A DNA stretch of 64,000 nucleotides, from NCBI GenBank assembly GCA_035578155.1, contig JAPWDM010000003.1, positions 21,292,916-21,356,915 on the forward strand, in the 5' to 3' direction. How positions within the stretch are numbered: position 1 is the stretch's first letter; each line of letters opens with the position of its first letter. The notes under the pieces were generated by a model. It did no database searches and was not told the origin of the DNA. It saw only the letters and a program-made list of their open reading frames with translations. This DNA comes from Brachynemurus nebulosus (Eukaryota > Arthropoda > Insecta > Neuroptera > Myrmeleontidae). The position numbers and the translations under genes were made by a program. Shown piece after piece: positions 1-12,575 of the stretch.

Positions 1-319
1 ACATTTTTTCCGGAAAAGATATCAGGATCTTCTTTTAGAATTTACATAATCTTATTTCGAAATAAAAAGGAAGGGGCTATTATCGGTTAATTGGTTTTGA
101 ATTTTATATTTGTTTCAGTTTTTTTATCTTATCGATGTTTTCAGTTTCAAAAACTAAACACAACTAGCTCATGAAAATCTTGCATAAAACTAAGATATTG
201 TGATTTACTCATTCGTTACCTCAGGATTAGCTTACCGTGCATTAATCACGTCTATCTGCGTTCTAAAAAAATACTTTTAAACTAAGTCATTAATAAACTT
301 ATCTCTCTACTTAACGTAG
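1..319. other. AT-rich sequence without recognisable feature
   Basis: No reading frame, inverted repeat or transposon terminus is recognisable before the foldback repeat that follows. Confidence 0.5.
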
Positions 320-321
320 TT

Positions 322-701
322 GCTCTGAGATAGTCAGGTACAAAAGTATGGGCCAATTCGTATCGGTGTAAGCCAAAGTCGCTTGCTCTTATTTTTAATC
401 ACATTACACTTGTTTTGAAACGCACTTGGCTTGCTTTTGAGATATTTGTATACTCTTGTCTCACTTTCCATGTTCTAGAGAGAAGGGTCAAGTATTAACG
501 TTCGGTATGCATCGTATACAGTATAGAATGTATACCGAACGTTAATACTTGACCCTTCTCTCTAGAACATAGAAAGTGAGACGGGAATATTCAACTATCT
601 CAAAAGCAAGCCAAGTGCGCTTCAAAACAAGTGTAATGTGATTAAAAATAAGGGCAAGCGACTTTGGCTTACGCCGATACGAATTGGCCCTTATATCTCA
701 G
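322..701. repeat. Foldback (snap-back) MITE-like element
   Basis: A left arm from about 350 to 508 is the near reverse complement of a right arm from about 532 to 690, separated by a loop of about 23 nt. The arms begin GGGCCAATTCGTATCGG and read inward to GTTCGGTAT. The match resumes weakly outside as CTGAGATA/TATCTCAG, so the unit spans roughly 322-701. There is no coding sequence inside. It is probably a non-autonomous DNA element or a foldback; no clean target duplication was found. Confidence 0.75.
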
Positions 702-2029
702 CGAAAAAATTTTCTTTTATCAAAAATTAAATAATGTATTAATATTCTTCAGTTATTATATTTGTATACCACTTGTTTTTTTAATTTCCGCGCGCTGATG
801 TTGTAACAGTACAAAAGCATTGTTGAAGAAGCGTTGTAAAAACGCTGTGAAAAGATGTTTATAAATTATATTTCAAAAACGGCGTATAGTGAATAATTTT
901 TCTTTCTTTGGTTGGAAAATTAAATATGGTTTGTAACTTTGTATTTTATAACATATTAAACTTTTATCAAATTTCTTTGACTCGTTTTCATTTTATTCAA
1001 AAAAATAGAGTTTTCCCATAAGCGCCAGTGCTAAAATTACAAAACTTTGAAATCATTTTTCTTAAAATTGGGGTAATCAATTTTAATCGGAATTGGCTCG
1101 TATTATTGGTATTGAAGTAAATAAATATCTAGCGAAGTTATGTTAAAATCCTTTGAGAAAATAGTTTTATCGACCAACTACCTTAACAAAAACTGAATTA
1201 AATTTTGCTTTAATAATAATTAGGTAATTTACATAAATGGAATCCGGAAATTAATTAATTAGTTACTTAATTAATCAGTAATAACAAATCAACGGTTTCT
1301 GTTTTTGTTCTTAATTATAAAAAGTAAACAAAGTAAAATATTCAAAGTAAATAAAGTAAAACAAAGTAATCCATAATCTGTTATCACAATTTGCATAAGA
1401 AAATAAAAACCTAAGGTGTTTTTCAATTACATACATATGTATATCTCTTTTTCAACTAAACAGATAAGAAACTGCTAGTGAAAATCAAGTGCGTGTAGAA
1501 GTTAATTAATAAATTATGTAATCAATTATTTTTATGTATTTAAGTGAAAAAGAAAATTAATTACAAAGTGTCTATTATTTTTACTAGGAAGTTAATATAG
1601 TAACCTGAATTTTTCTTTATATTCATTATAAAATAATAGGAATAGGTACTTATTACTTACACTGTAATAACCTTAATTACCTTTTCGCAGCATTCTGCGT
1701 AACATAACGAAATTATCTTTTTGGCAGTCAAGAAAAATTTGAATTAAAACTTTATCGGTACGTATTTATTAGCAAAATTGAAAAAAGCAAATTACTTATA
1801 ACGTACGGAAACGAAACTATAAGCGATTTTTCAACACTAGAAGCACGTTCTCCTATTGGAATTCTGCTTCGAATATAGGTAGGTAACTTTTTTATTTATT
1901 GTTAAGCGATTTATATGTTTATTATCTCTATGAATACACTATTCGGTCGTTGTCTGAATACCGAATATTCGGCTAGCTTTACTTAATTTTCCCTTTTCAA
2001 AATTATCAGTGTATATAAATATTTTAAAA
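702..2029. other. AT-rich intergenic sequence
   Basis: No gene seen. A degenerate CAAAGTAAA-type short tandem lies near 1319-1372. A phrase near 1685 (CGCAGCATTCTGCG followed by TAACATAACGAA) recurs in diverged form near 10496, so it is probably an old dispersed repeat. Confidence 0.45.
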
Positions 2030-2215
<186 letters not shown>

Positions 2216-2699
2216 TCAAATTATACGATTTTTTCTTAGCAAGTGGTTATTTTGGCGCTGAGTTCCGAGGGCAGTCCAGTAGCACTGCCGATATCTGTCG
2301 AATTTACTGTTCATTGAACTATTCTACTATTTTAGAAATTTATAATTTGTAACATTTCTATAGTAACAATTACAAAAATTTCTATCAGGAAATTTTCATT
2401 TTTTTCGAATTAGTTATTTATGAGAAATTCGTCTATTTTTTTGAATTCAATATTAAATTTAATAATTTTACTTAATTATTACTGGAGGTATGTATAATTA
2501 ATATTTATTTATTTTTATTTGAAAATAATTACTTATTTTATTATCACAGTAAATTAATTAGAAATTTAGAATACATTTTATCAGTTGGCAACTTTACACA
2601 AGTTGGCTATCTTTCAGAAATAAAGTTCTGGTGTACTTTATCTATGGTACAGACCCATTAAAAAGTAAAATAGTACAGAAACTCATTTTAAAAATATTC

Positions 2700-3085
2700 T
2701 TTTAATTCTTTTAAATTTAATGATGGAACTTTACATGCATTTTTCTCGGAACTACATTTTTCAAAACGGTGGGCAAGATATGTTCAGCAATTTTCATTTG
2801 TTTGACTTGAAAATTTAACTGTAGCTTCTTAAATAGATTGTCTAGATCTAAGGCGATACGATCTTTTTTTTTTAAACCAGTTAACAAAGAAACTTTATAT
2901 AAATAAATTCGAGTTGATTATTTCATTGATTTTCATTTTTTTTTCAAACTGGTCTCATTTATATGTAAGTCAATATTTTTAATAATCTTGTGTATGTACC
3001 ACTTTAGTAAAACTAATGTAAATGATGAAAAATTACTTTTTTGTGTTCTGATTGCTATTTGAAAATTGTTATGTTGCCCAACATA
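2700..3085. repeat. Dispersed repeat, copy 1 of 2 (partner near 14080-14405)
   Basis: The blocks CAATTTTCATTTG, TCGAACTGG-like text, a poly-T stretch, AATCTTGTGT followed by a TACC-ACTTTAGTAAA phrase, and AAAATTGTTATGTTGC occur in the same order in the 14080-14405 segment. The two copies are strongly diverged with indels. Family unknown; no reading frame. Confidence 0.55.
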
Positions 3086-3470
3086 AACCTCTTCGAAAAA
3101 AGAGCGTCTGCGCCCGCCGCCTTTTGTTTTCTAAATTAGAAAAGTAATTAAATTACTTTTAATTAAAATACTAATTGAAATACACAAAAAAACACTACTA
3201 CTAATTAAAATACACAAAAAAATTTTTTTTGTCTATTTTAATTAGACCACGTATAATATGCCCTAAAAGAATTTCTATTGATTGTATTGTTCGTTACGGA
3301 GAAAAAATTTTTCAATAAAATCTTTTTTTCTGGCATTTCAAAGTGATGTACCGCCCTAAAATCATGAAGCTATACGGTTATTGCAGGCCACGAATTTAGA
3401 ATATTTCAGTTTTTAACACTTGTGCCATAATCGGCATTGTACATGAAAGAGTTAGTATATGACAAAAAAA
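3086..3470. other. AT-rich spacer
   Basis: Only AT-rich text and a short direct repeat near 3155-3220 (ACTAATTGAAATACACAAAAAAA-type, two imperfect copies). No gene seen. Confidence 0.4.
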
Positions 3471-3973
3471 TTTACGTAGTTAGGAAGCGTCCATAAACTA
3501 TTTAGTTTCATTTTGGCCAATTTTGAACCCCTCCCTCCATATAGACCACAAGGGACAGGAAATGTAGTTTTTTTTCTTACTAACTATAAGTCCAAAAAAC
3601 ATTCAATTAATATAATATAGCCAGCCTTTCCTTTCTATTATAAGATATAAAAATTAAGGCACTTTTTTAAAGTTTAGCAAAATATTTCCTCAAAAAACAC
3701 ATCTCCTGACAGTAAGAATTTTAATGTAAAGACTGTACGACCACATGATTGCATAAATATCAAAAATGTTAAGCTCCTCATAAGTAATTTAAGATTACTC
3801 ATGAATTTTCACATTCAAATTCAATATGAATTGTTTGTACAATTGTTCCAAATAAAATTAAGCTCGACTCTGACTCCCTCCTGCTCCCATGTAGTCCAGT
3901 GTAGCTTTTTGCATTAACCCCCCCCCCCCCCCCCAATTAGACTACGTAGCTTATGGACGCTCCTTTACTATGT
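3471..3973. mobile_element. MITE with GGA(A)GCGTCCATAA termini
   Basis: The left end reads TTTACGTAGTTAGGAAGCGT then CCATAAACTA. The right end, read on the other strand, is TTTACATAGTAAAGGAGCGT then CCATAAGCTA. This gives imperfect terminal inverted repeats of about 32 bp bounding about 0.5 kb with no coding capacity. Near the right terminus is a run of 17 C (3918-3934), striking in this AT-rich context. A target duplication is not clear. Confidence 0.65.
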
Positions 3974-4654
3974 AAATCAATCTTGAAATATCTTCACTGT
4001 TGAGAAAAATTTACGTAATCATGAAAGGCCAAGCACTTCAGATTAATTCAAGAAATTTTGAATTAATCTTACCGCAATCAATTTTACGTTGAGAGGGTAG
4101 GTAATAAACATTTTCGTTTTCAGAAAATGTCATAAAAAAACTTAAGAACTTTATTATTTATCAATATCAATAATGCTCAATACAAATATTTACATATATG
4201 TACATTATAAGTATGTATGCTAATTTGTTGTTTTTTGTTTTATGAAGAGCGGCTTAATTCAATGGGCTAATGATTATGATTAAGGTATTGATTCACGTTA
4301 ATCTAATGACTGATCCACGTTTTTATTTCCATCCTTTCAAAAGAAAAAAAAATCATAGAATCACATGTCCAGAATTCCATTCAGTTTAAACAATCGATAT
4401 TCTTGATAAAACAAAGTATTTGAATATTTTACACTAAATGAATATTTTTAATTTTTCATGGAAATCAAGTTACGAGCTTAGAAAGTTTAATGTAAGGAAA
4501 ATTTGATTTCAAAGTAAAGGAACAATTTATTGTGTATTGAATAACAAACAGAAAATAAGGAACTTAATTATTCACGATTGTTATCATTGGCGCTAGGCAA
4601 AAACCACGATAGTGTACATACTAATGGAGCAACTTACATAATATGTAATAGCCT
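3974..4654. other. AT-rich intergenic sequence
   Basis: No supported gene or repeat boundary seen between the preceding MITE and the following inverted repeat. Confidence 0.4.
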
Positions 4655-5790
4655 AAGATCCCGCAGCTGATTTCTGCAGGTATCTGTTTTTTTTAATGAA
4701 ACTTAATTTAAATGAATCCTTAATGGCAATGTAATAGATTGCTCCCGGGTTGCCTATCGAAAATTAGCCGCAAGTACCTTTAATTGCCGTCATTAAGCGA
4801 ATAATCGAAAAGACATTATTTGACGTTTTAAAGTGTCAAATATTTTCAAAGATTTTTAAAATTTACAATTTTTTCTCATAGTAACAAGAAAAGTAAATAA
4901 TTTTTTCCTAGTTACAAGTACAAAAATAAGCCAAGAGCCATTTGATTTGATTTTTTAATTTTTTTTATTTATCTATAAGTATATCTACAATATGTGTATA
5001 TTGCTTATTAAAATGATCAAAACATCAGTTTTTAATAAAAAAAATTACTAAAATCTGGGGCAGTGCCCTCGTGTCCCCACCAAAACGAGGCAAAACAAAA
5101 CAAACAGAGCACTGCTGTATCTTTTCTCGAAGCAATTCAGCCTATTTTTGGACCCTGATAACTTCGGTCTGGATAACACTTAAGAGCTCAAATTGTCAGG
5201 ATAGAATGTAGTCACCAGTCTTATGAAATGTACCAAATTTCAATTTTATAGCTCTATTGCTTTCGATATTATTAATATGTAAATTTTATTAAATTCGTCA
5301 CTCACTCACTGATGATCATCAAAATTATAGAGTACTTCCCGAAGTTTTAGAAAGTTGAAATTTGGTCTGTAGGCTGGGTTTAGGACACAATTAACGAGAA
5401 AATCAAATCTGTGATTTTCCCTCTTTAACTTCTTATAAATAATAAAACATATTGTAGATATATTTATAGATAAATAAAAAAAATTAAAAAGTCAAATCAC
5501 ATGGCTCTTGGCTTATTTTTGTATTTGTAACTAGGAAAAATTATTTACTTTTCTTGTTACTATGAGAAAAATTTGTAAATTTTAAAAATCTTTGAAAATA
5601 TTTAACACTTTAAAACGTCAAAAAATGTCTTTTCGATTATTCGCATAATGACGGCAATTAAAGGTATTGGCGGCTAATTTTCGATAGGCAACCCAGGAGC
5701 AATCTATTTATTACATTCCCATTAAGGATTCATTTAAATTAAGTTTCATTAAAAAAAACAGATACCTGCAAAAATCAGCTGCGGGATCTT
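4655..5790. repeat. Long inverted repeat (about 340-bp arms, 450-bp spacer)
   Basis: The left arm 4655-4995 begins AAGATCCCGCAGCTGATTT. The right arm about 5447-5790 ends with its complement AAAATCAGCTGCGGGATCTT. Both contain the phrases GCCAAGAGCCA / TGGCTCTTGGC and GACGGCAATTAAAGG with few differences. The spacer holds unrelated moderately repetitive text (GTCACTCACTCACTGATGATC and GAGTACTTCCCGAAG), a type common in insect repeats. The whole is probably a foldback DNA transposon; no reading frame was found. Confidence 0.75.
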
Positions 5791-5794
5791 GTAC

Positions 5795-7109
5795 TATAAT
5801 TGTTTAGGAGGTTAGTAATACAAAGGTGAATAATTATTATGTATGACGTTTAATGAAAGTTAACAACAGAAATGATAGATTTTATTTTTTCGCGACTAGC
5901 CATGTATTTTTTTAAGCGTTGATAAGTTTTAATTTTTTTGTCAACAAAAAAAAAATTATCTCAGAAAATGACGTTAAAAGTTTATCAGAGCAAACTAAAA
6001 CATTTACGGAATATTTTACATCATACAGTATCAAATTTTTAAAGACTACACCGTCAAAAAAAGTTTTTTTTTCTAATTTTTTTTTTTTTTATATAACTAA
6101 TGTGCTTTTGGCTTCGTTTTGGAGTAATAATTTACAATGTTATATTAGATTAGTTTTTTTTTTACAATATTATATTAGATCAGTTTAGGTAAGAACTGGT
6201 TCAAAATTTTAAATCATATACAAAAAACACTAATTATATACATGTATATACTTACTATTATATCTATACATAAAATACTAATGTCTATAATATTTATATT
6301 GATTAAGGCCATTGACGTGTTAAGAATTAAATACTAAATTACCAAAGAAATTTATCAGTAAATTACTGTTGCAACTTAAAATTGGCTGATTATTTATTAA
6401 TTAGAATACGAGTTGAGGGTCAGTAGTCTTAAAAAAGTAAGATTTTCCCAAAGATGAAAACTTGACGCTATGGTCAAAAATTGAACAGTTTTATCGTGTT
6501 TTGATAGTTATCTTATTTTATCAAATAGAAAACAAAAAAATCTAAAAGTTTCTTAAATTAAGTACTTTAGACTGTTGATTAAAATTTTACGGCCTTCTAA
6601 TAATTACAGTACATTTCTGAAATTTTATTTATACGGATTCTCGACTGTAAACATCTATCTTAACGGTTGTTCGATACTTGTGATCAGATGAAACAAGCTA
6701 ATCATATTTTTTATTTAAACCAGTAACTCTGCATTTGGGCATTATTTTTTGCTTTATGATAACATAATACAGATATAAAATTTAATTGACCAAAGCGTCA
6801 GGTTTGGTTTAGGCAAACCCTGGTACATTTCTTGTATTTTATAATGTACGACCTTTGACGGACAACATTTCTTTTCTTTCGGTTTTTCAAACCATTGAAA
6901 CGAAATAGTAAATAACAATATGAATCCCATATGAATTATACTATCCTTCTTTAGTTGTTAAATTGTCTTTCTGTATTATATTCGAATTTAATATTTCTTT
7001 TGAATATATTTTCTACAACTTAAAATTGTCTAAATTAATTTTAAAAACTCGAAGTCATGTTTCTGCTAGTTGACAGCTCTTCTCGGTAAATGACTAGACA
7101 ACAAATTTT
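5795..7109. other. AT-rich intergenic sequence
   Basis: No gene supported. The 89-codon frame at 5919-6188 is made of AT-rich low-complexity codons and has no family features. Confidence 0.45.
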
Positions 7110-7117
7110 CGTTATAT

Positions 7118-7303
7118 CAGGGCTCGCTCCAGGGGGTGCAACTCAGGGATTTGCCCGGGATGGCAAATTTTAAGGACGGTATTTCTGTAAAATTCGGGCG
7201 GCATTTTTACAACTGACGAGCAAAAAAAACGTTCGCCTCTTTTTGCCGGGGACGAAATTTTTTGCTTTTGCCCGGGGCGGCGTAAACGCTAGAGCGGCGA
7301 CTG
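7118..7303. mobile_element. hAT-type MITE with 7-bp target duplication
   Basis: The element begins CAGGGCTCGCTCC and ends GAGCGGCGACTG, imperfect inverted termini of the CAG...CTG kind seen in hAT elements. GTTATAT flanks both ends directly (7111-7117 and 7304-7310). It is 186 bp, much more GC-rich than its surroundings, and non-coding. Confidence 0.7.
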
Positions 7304-7500
7304 GTTATATACACAAATATAAATTTATTCGAAAAAATACAATCCTCGCCTGTAATGATACATGATTAAATGAGTTCACCTTCCACTAAAATAAATGTTA
7401 GAAAAATAATTATTTATTTAAATCGTAATATAACGTGTATTTACCGCATTTACATATAATTTACATTTCAAAATAATTTGATTAATTTTATTTTAAATAA

Positions 7501-8790
7501 ACGCCGTGAGCAGCGGAGCCCCATCACGGAAGCTGAATTTTTCCTTTCATCTTCGATATTGAATGTCTACAAGCGAAATGTGTGTCCGGTTGATCGGGGC
7601 TTTAAAAAAGATTTTAAGTTTTTAAGGGCTGAATCTCAGTAAATTTCAATTTTGTGCCGATAGCAGTTAGCAGTAAAAAAGCCAGCACAGTTCGTACGAG
7701 GGCATTCCTACCCATGCTTATCCGCCAATTGCCTTTGTGTTTTATTTTTAAATATTAAAAAAGGAACTTAAATAGTAAACCGGAAAGCCTTTATGAAGAT
7801 ATTTTATCTTTCCAAAAAGATCCAAAATTTCTATTTTATAAATAATAAAAATCTAAAATTCCTACTTTATAAATAAACAGTGACTTTAATAACATTTTTA
7901 AATTACTTAATATGTATGTATTTCATTTGTTATAAAAATAAATTCATTTTTTTAAAAATTTTTTAAAATTACTATTCGCCTACTTGTATTTAGAATAAAA
8001 ATAATGCATTTAAAACACATTTAACAATACCATTGAATTCCGATGTAAAAATGGGAGAAGTGGGGGGGAAAAGTAATGTAGAATCCCCACGTTTCCTTAG
8101 AGAGTCTCTAGACGTGTTAGAAAAAAAGCAAAAAAATTAAGAAAATATTGGCGTAAAAATCGTGGGGGTAAGGGTTAAAAGTTGAAACCTCCAAAAAGCA
8201 GTGGTTGGCTATTAACTTAACCTATACACAAAATTTCAACCCTCTAGGTTTATTTGGGGAGATTTTGACTCGAACGAAACTGTTAAAAAACAAGAAAAAT
8301 CATGTTCTTTTTTGTATAAAAATGGTGGGGATAAGGGTTGAAAGCTGAGACTCCCAAAAGGCACCCCTTGATACTAATTGAATCCGAATACAAAATTTCA
8401 ACCCTCTAGGTTTATTGGGGTGACCTGTGCGATTGGTACAAACTTCGAAAACGTTAAAGAAGCATGAAATTGTAGCCCTCTGCGTTAATTTTGGGGAGCT
8501 GTGGACGAGTTAGATCCAGCCAAAATCGTTTTTTCCCCCTCTACTCACTCCAAATTATCCTAGGAAGCTAAATTTTGGATATGTTGCAGATAATTGACCG
8601 AAACATTATTTCCAACCGGTTTGGAAAAGTTTTATTGTTTTACCGCCCCCACCACCCCCTTAAAATTTGGATCGGATCCAAAATTTGACCCCACTTTGAT
8701 AGTATTGTTGTGCATCGGAATGAGCCCCACTTACCAAATTTCAGCTCTTAACTTCCACAGTGGGGCCCTACACATATTAAAAAGTAGCGG

Positions 8791-8795
<5 letters not shown>
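7501..8795 (+). repeat. Dispersed repeat R1, copy 1, left part
   Basis: This starts ACGCCGTGAGCAGCGGAGCC, which forms a small hairpin with the nearby CCATCACGG. It parallels 19656-21125 through to the (TA)n tract. Inside are degenerate direct repeats built on the phrase CAAAATTTCA(A/G)CCCTCTAGG. The matching right part of this copy is displaced to 13497-13640 (see the foldback insertion). Short Thr/Pro-rich frames at 8594-8917 recur at 20900-21085 because the repeat is duplicated, not because they are genes. Confidence 0.8.

Positions 8796-8851
<56 letters not shown>
8793..8851. repeat. (AT)n microsatellite
   Basis: Uninterrupted AT dinucleotides at the junction between repeat R1 and the left end of the foldback element. 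Imperfect AT-rich text continues to about 8887. Confidence 0.95.
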
Positions 8852-8855
<4 letters not shown>

Positions 8856-9224
8856 TAAATATACATATAATTATATATATATATATAATTATAAAAAAAC
8901 CAAATATTGTCAACTAATGTTGTCTCTTACAATACATCTAGTAAATTTTAGTGTTATTATAATTTTGCTAGACGCATTTAGAGAAATTGTGAAGTGTAAT
9001 GCTTTTCGACAATATAACTAAATCAGCTTACAGGAAAATACGTATTGTAAAACTAAACTTTAGTTTAGATATTTACATAAATATGCTTTGGAGTAACCGA
9101 TAAGAAATTTTTATTACGTTTAAAATTTTCCGTGGAATGTGAATATTATAAATTAATAATGTCTTCACTACTAAGTCTATTTCAATAAAATTTTGTAGGA
9201 ATACTTATATGGTTTAGAATAATT

Positions 9225-9745
9225 ACCAGGATAATTTATATCCTGATTGAAGGTTCCTACGGGATATGAATACGAAACTAAGTGGTATCAAAAGTATCAA
9301 ACCGATTTTAATCAAATTTGGTATGAATACTTTTATGTTTTGGAATAACAAACAGAAAATGTTTATCCCGATTATAGGTTCCCATGGGAAACCAAATAAA
9401 TTATTCAATCAGGCCAAAATTATTAAAACGATTTCATTCAACTGCTGGGATAGTTTGTACCCAGATTGAAGGTTCCTTAGGGATGTGAATATAAAACTAA
9501 TTAATGTTAAAACTACTGATTCGATTTCAGTCAAATTTGATGTGAATACTTTTATGTTTTGGAATAACAAACAGAAAATTTTTATCCCGATTATAGGTTC
9601 CCATGGGAAACCTAATAAATTATTCAGTCACGTCAAAACTACACAAGCGATTTCAATTCTATTCAGTACTGACGCTCATATGCTTTGGAATAGCTTGGTG
9701 GTATAGTGCGTATCCCGACTAAACGATTCTGTGGAATATGAATAC
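9225..9745 (+). repeat. Tandem units in the left arm of the foldback element
   Basis: Two imperfect copies of a roughly 218-bp dimer are visible. Each contains GAATACTTTTATGTTTTGGA and TTCCCATGGGAAACC. The half-units share GGTTCC(T/C) and GGGAAA motifs. The short open frames here are translations of this repeat. Confidence 0.7.
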
Positions 9746-10484
9746 GAAAGGTCCCCGTGGGAAATGAACTAATATTTCTTAAATTTTATATTGGATTTTT
9801 CTAAATTGCTTATTGAATGATTAAAGATCTTAGAATCAATACAATATCTCAGTATAGAATATTGTTCGCCTCGAGTTTTAGCGAATTTTCAGATGGAAAA
9901 TTCAGCTGTTTTTTTTATTTATTCTAATAAAAATTTCATTAAAAAGTTCAGGCAAAAAGAAATTTATTAATTAATAATAATCAATCATTTGAAGGAAAGA
10001 AAACTATTTAAAATATAATACTTTTCATCTGATACGTTAAACGATCACCATACTATGTACAAAATTTTTATTATTATTGGGAGTTAACACAGAAATCTGG
10101 TTAAAGGTACGCTCTAGTCAGAATCATCAGCCTCATTAGTGTTCGCATTGATTTTAAAACTATAAAGTAATTTTACTGTATAATAACCTAAACACGTATT
10201 AAATATTTCTTCTTCAAAACTGCTACTTCATTTTATTTTTTTTAAAATAAAATTATGATCCACTTTAGTAAGGATTTTGTTTAAGTAGTGCAAATGTGGG
10301 CACTGGTACGGTTGGACGTTTTAGTTGGATCGAGGTTTAGTTTTGTAATTTTTAAACAATTTTTAAATATGAAAATATGGCAATAAAAACAGAATAAAGA
10401 CAAGTAATTTTTAAAAGATTTATTTTTCATAATTTTTGCTTCTTGGTCATAGAAAAATATTTAACAGACAAAAAATACTTAAAA

Positions 10485-11755
10485 GATACCCCTGTCGCAG
10501 CATCTGCATAACATAGCGAATTTCGAAATATTGGGCACTGGCGGATCTCATCTAAGACCTGTATCCATTTAAAATAATTCAGCTTTCTAAGAGTGAAAAG
10601 ATTTTCAAAATCAGTTGAGTAGTTAATTTTTGGCGCTTTTTCGCAAAAGTTGCTTGGCGCATATACCCATCTAAACTAGTTTAGCTTTCTAAAATTAAAA
10701 GAATTTTCAAAATCCGCTAGGTAATTTATTTTTGGTATATTTGGGACCCAAGACCCCGAACGGACTTTGTACAGCATAGTGCTATCCACCTAAAATAAGT
10801 TCTCTAGCAATGAGAAAATATTGAGAATCGGTTCGGTAGCTTATTTCTATCGTATATAATATAGGTCTTTCTAACAGTAAAACTATTTTTAAAATCCGTT
10901 GTGTAGTTTTCTATGCCGCATTTGTATCCACAGGACAGTTGTGAATCTCAGATAACATACGGTACTTATCTAAAATAGTTTACCTCTGCAATAGTGAAAA
11001 AATTTTCAAAATAGGTCAGTTACTTTTATTTTTGACACTTCTGGGTCCCATGGACTTTGACGGACCTCACATAACGTAATCTATAACTATCTAAAATAGT
11101 TTAGCTCTCTAACAGCGAAAAAATTTTCAAAATCGGTCGCTTATTTTATTTTTGACACTTCTAGATCCAATGGACCTTAGCGGACCTTGCATGAGGTAAT
11201 CTATATCTTTCTAAAATAGTTTAGCTCTCTACCAGTGAAAAAATTTTCAAAATCAGTCGGTTATTGTATTTTTGACACTTTTAGATCCAATGGACCCTAG
11301 CGGACGTTACATAAGGTAATCTATATCTATCTAAAATAGTTTAGCTCTTTAACAGTGAAAAAATTTTCAAAATCAGTCGGTTATTGTATTTTTGACACTT
11401 TTAGATCCAATGGACCCTAGCGGACCTTACATAAGGTAATCTATATCTATCTAAAATAGTTTAGCTCTCTAACAGTGAAAAAATTTTCAAAATCGGTCGC
11501 TTATTTTATTTTTGACACTTCTAGATCCAATGGACCTTAGCGGACCTTGCATGAGGTAATCTATATCTTTCTAAAATAGTTTAGCTCTCTAACAGTGAAA
11601 AAATTTTCAAAATCGGTCGGTTAGTTTATTTTTAACACTTTTGGGTCCCATGGACCCTGGCGGACCTTACATTACGTAATCTATATCTGTCTAAAATATC
11701 TAAAATAGCTTAGATCTTTGACAGAAAAAATTTTCAAAATCGATCTAGTTATTTA
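10485..11755 (+). repeat. Minisatellite array, 120-bp units
   Basis: From about 11038 to 11700 the period is exactly 120 bp: TTAGCTCTCT recurs at 11101, 11221, 11341 (as TTAGCTCTTT), 11461 and 11581. The units carry TTTTCAAAATC(A/G)GTCG, TTTTTGACACTT and GGACC(T/C)TAGCGGACC. Units at 11101-11220 and 11461-11580 differ at one position. The adjacent pair 11221-11340 and 11341-11460 differ at three. Units before about 11038 are diverged and of variable length. No unit is a convincing protein repeat. Confidence 0.9.
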
Positions 11756-12349
11756 AAATTTTTTTCCTGGCATATAAACATTATTATTATGTTATCTTTC
11801 TATAATATTTAATAATATTATATCATGACATTACCTTCATTATCTTGTTCATTTAAAATTCAATAAAAAAATTAAAAAAATCTTCATTACACATGCTTAA
11901 ATATCTGGTTAATTTTAATTTAAAAAAATGAGACAGAGATATGGTACTTATAATACATAGATTTTGAATAACTACCGTTTGTTTTACGTAAAAAAAATGA
12001 AATTTTTGTATATGTTATAAGCAACTGAGATAGAAATATAAATTACTTATTACAATGACAAAGAGAGCAAAATAAGGCAAAAGTGAAAATTACGATTTTC
12101 TCGAAAACTACTTAACACAGAAAAAAAATTATAAGAACATTTTCTTCATAATTTTTTCTTTCCTTTTCAACGATGTAAAAATCGAACTCTCTTATGATAG
12201 GATCGAATGATAAAAAATGGCCAGGAAACCTACTTCTGGACATCCGACGTGTCTGGCTAACGAACTGAGCCAAGCCAATTCAGAATCCAGTCCGCACACA
12301 AAATTTCATAAGCGTTAGACGTTTCGTTCGAGAGTTATCGTGGGAACAC

Positions 12350-12353
<4 letters not shown>

Positions 12354-12444
<91 letters not shown>
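12354..12444. repeat. (AT)n microsatellite
   Basis: AT dinucleotides for about 90 bp, preceded by a repeat-like phrase (CGAGAGTTATCGTGGGAACA) and followed by a dispersed repeat. The Tyr-Ile frames on both strands are artefacts. Confidence 0.95.
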
Positions 12445-12447
<3 letters not shown>

Positions 12448-12575
12448 TTTAGTGAATATCATTTTCGTATTCTAGGGACTTCAAAACATATTTCTGCCAT
12501 AGTCCCGGACTCAGATTGCGTCATGAGACCTACTGTAGTAGCTGAATTTCGAGTTTTCGAAATTCGCTAATAACA
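12445..12575. repeat. Dispersed repeat, copy 1 (partner at 31212-31345)
   Basis: ATTTTAGTGAATATCATTTTCG, CCGGACTCA(G)ATTGC and the block TAGCTGAATTT followed by a TTCGA-rich stretch are shared in order with 31212-31345. A shorter related piece (GGCTGTAATAGCTGAATTT) sits at 34679-34697. Function unknown. Confidence 0.65.

Noticed and set aside
9223..9706. Several 61-73-codon frames on both strands
   Set aside because: They translate tandem units in the arm of the foldback element, and the plus-strand frames resemble each other only because the DNA repeats.
10485..11755. Regular array that could be mistaken for a CRISPR
   Set aside because: The 120-bp units have no alternation of short constant repeats and unique spacers, and the context is eukaryotic transposon DNA.
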